From Caenorhabditis remanei (Eukaryota; Nematoda; Chromadorea; Rhabditida; Rhabditidae): 64,000 nucleotides of DNA. A program made the translations under genes and the position numbers. The notes under the pieces are model-generated. The model searched no databases. It saw only the letters and a list, made by a program, of their open reading frames with translations, and was not told the DNA's origin. Numbering within the stretch: the first letter of the stretch is position 1; each line of letters begins with the position of its first letter. The stretch is taken from contig NC_071333.1 of assembly GCF_010183535.1 (NCBI RefSeq), positions 12,026,587 to 12,090,586 of the forward strand, in the 5' to 3' direction. Shown piece by piece: positions 63,897 to 64,000 of the stretch.

Positions 63897-64000
63897 GTAA
63901 GTTCACCCAGTCCTTTGAGTTTCATTGCAAAACCTATCAAGAGAATAACGTGTTTTGAAGATGAAATGGAGCCATAGAGCATTTGGCCGATAGAAATCAA
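63897..64000 (+). other. Start of the next intron, window edge
   Basis: Sequence after the GTAAGT donor at 63897. The frame stays open briefly (to a stop at 63956-63958), so a retained-intron end is possible, but the strong donor suggests the gene continues beyond the window. Confidence 0.4.

Overview
The window is AT-rich nuclear DNA from a nematode of the genus Caenorhabditis. The signs are many introns of 43-55 nt with GTAAGT donors and TTTTCAG acceptors, TTTCAG acceptors directly before several start codons (spliced-leader trans-splicing or short 5' UTR introns), a cuticle collagen, a zig-type two-Ig protein and a nematode chemoreceptor-like 7TM gene. From memory of C. elegans, the gene content matches X-linked neighbourhoods named after cosmids C31H2 (tbc-7, dpy-8, an HPD-like gene) and T03G11 (a GH47 mannosidase, a C2HC zinc finger gene, zig-6). 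I infer an X-chromosome segment; the species cannot be fixed from the sequence alone.

Layout: 1.2-6.3 kb (+) TBC1D24-type gene tbc-7 with three alternative 5' ends. 7.46-7.73 kb (+) a two-exon gene for a 74-residue protein. 7.80-9.33 kb (-) a cuticle collagen, probably dpy-8. 10.0-11.2 kb (-) an unrecognised gene. 12.2-12.5 kb (-) a doubtful ORF. 13.1-15.6 kb (-) a 4-hydroxyphenylpyruvate-dioxygenase-like enzyme with all iron ligands. 18.76-19.18 kb (+) a small secreted precursor with an allatostatin-C-like Cys ring. 21.6-24.0 kb (+) a class I alpha-1,2-mannosidase. 24.2-25.9 kb (-) a Cys-rich, probably GPI-anchored protein. 28.7-30.9 kb (+) a ZC2HC1-type protein with two alternative last exons. 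32.1-33.4 kb (-) a METTL9-type histidine methyltransferase. 34.5-35.7 kb (+) a 7TM chemoreceptor-like protein, followed by a 277-bp hAT-like MITE. 36.3-37.8 kb (+) a 347-residue unknown. 39.6-40.4 kb (+) a LAPTM4-like four-pass protein. 40.7-42.1 kb (-) zig-6. 47.6-54.2 kb (+) a large Q-rich SAP-domain coactivator resembling MRTF. 55.7-63.9 kb (+) the 5' part of a long-intron gene that leaves the window.

The genes do not form an obvious operon or pathway. They are individually promoted and many neighbours converge with short 3' gaps. The themes are cuticle and extracellular proteins (collagen, Cys-rich GPI protein, ZIG), ER/lysosome membrane functions (mannosidase, LAPTM4-like), neuronal signalling (peptide precursor, 7TM receptor, TBC1D24 type) and regulation (MRTF-like coactivator, METTL9). 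Exon structures below were assembled by hand from reading-frame continuity and splice consensus; every listed multi-exon model keeps one open frame throughout.
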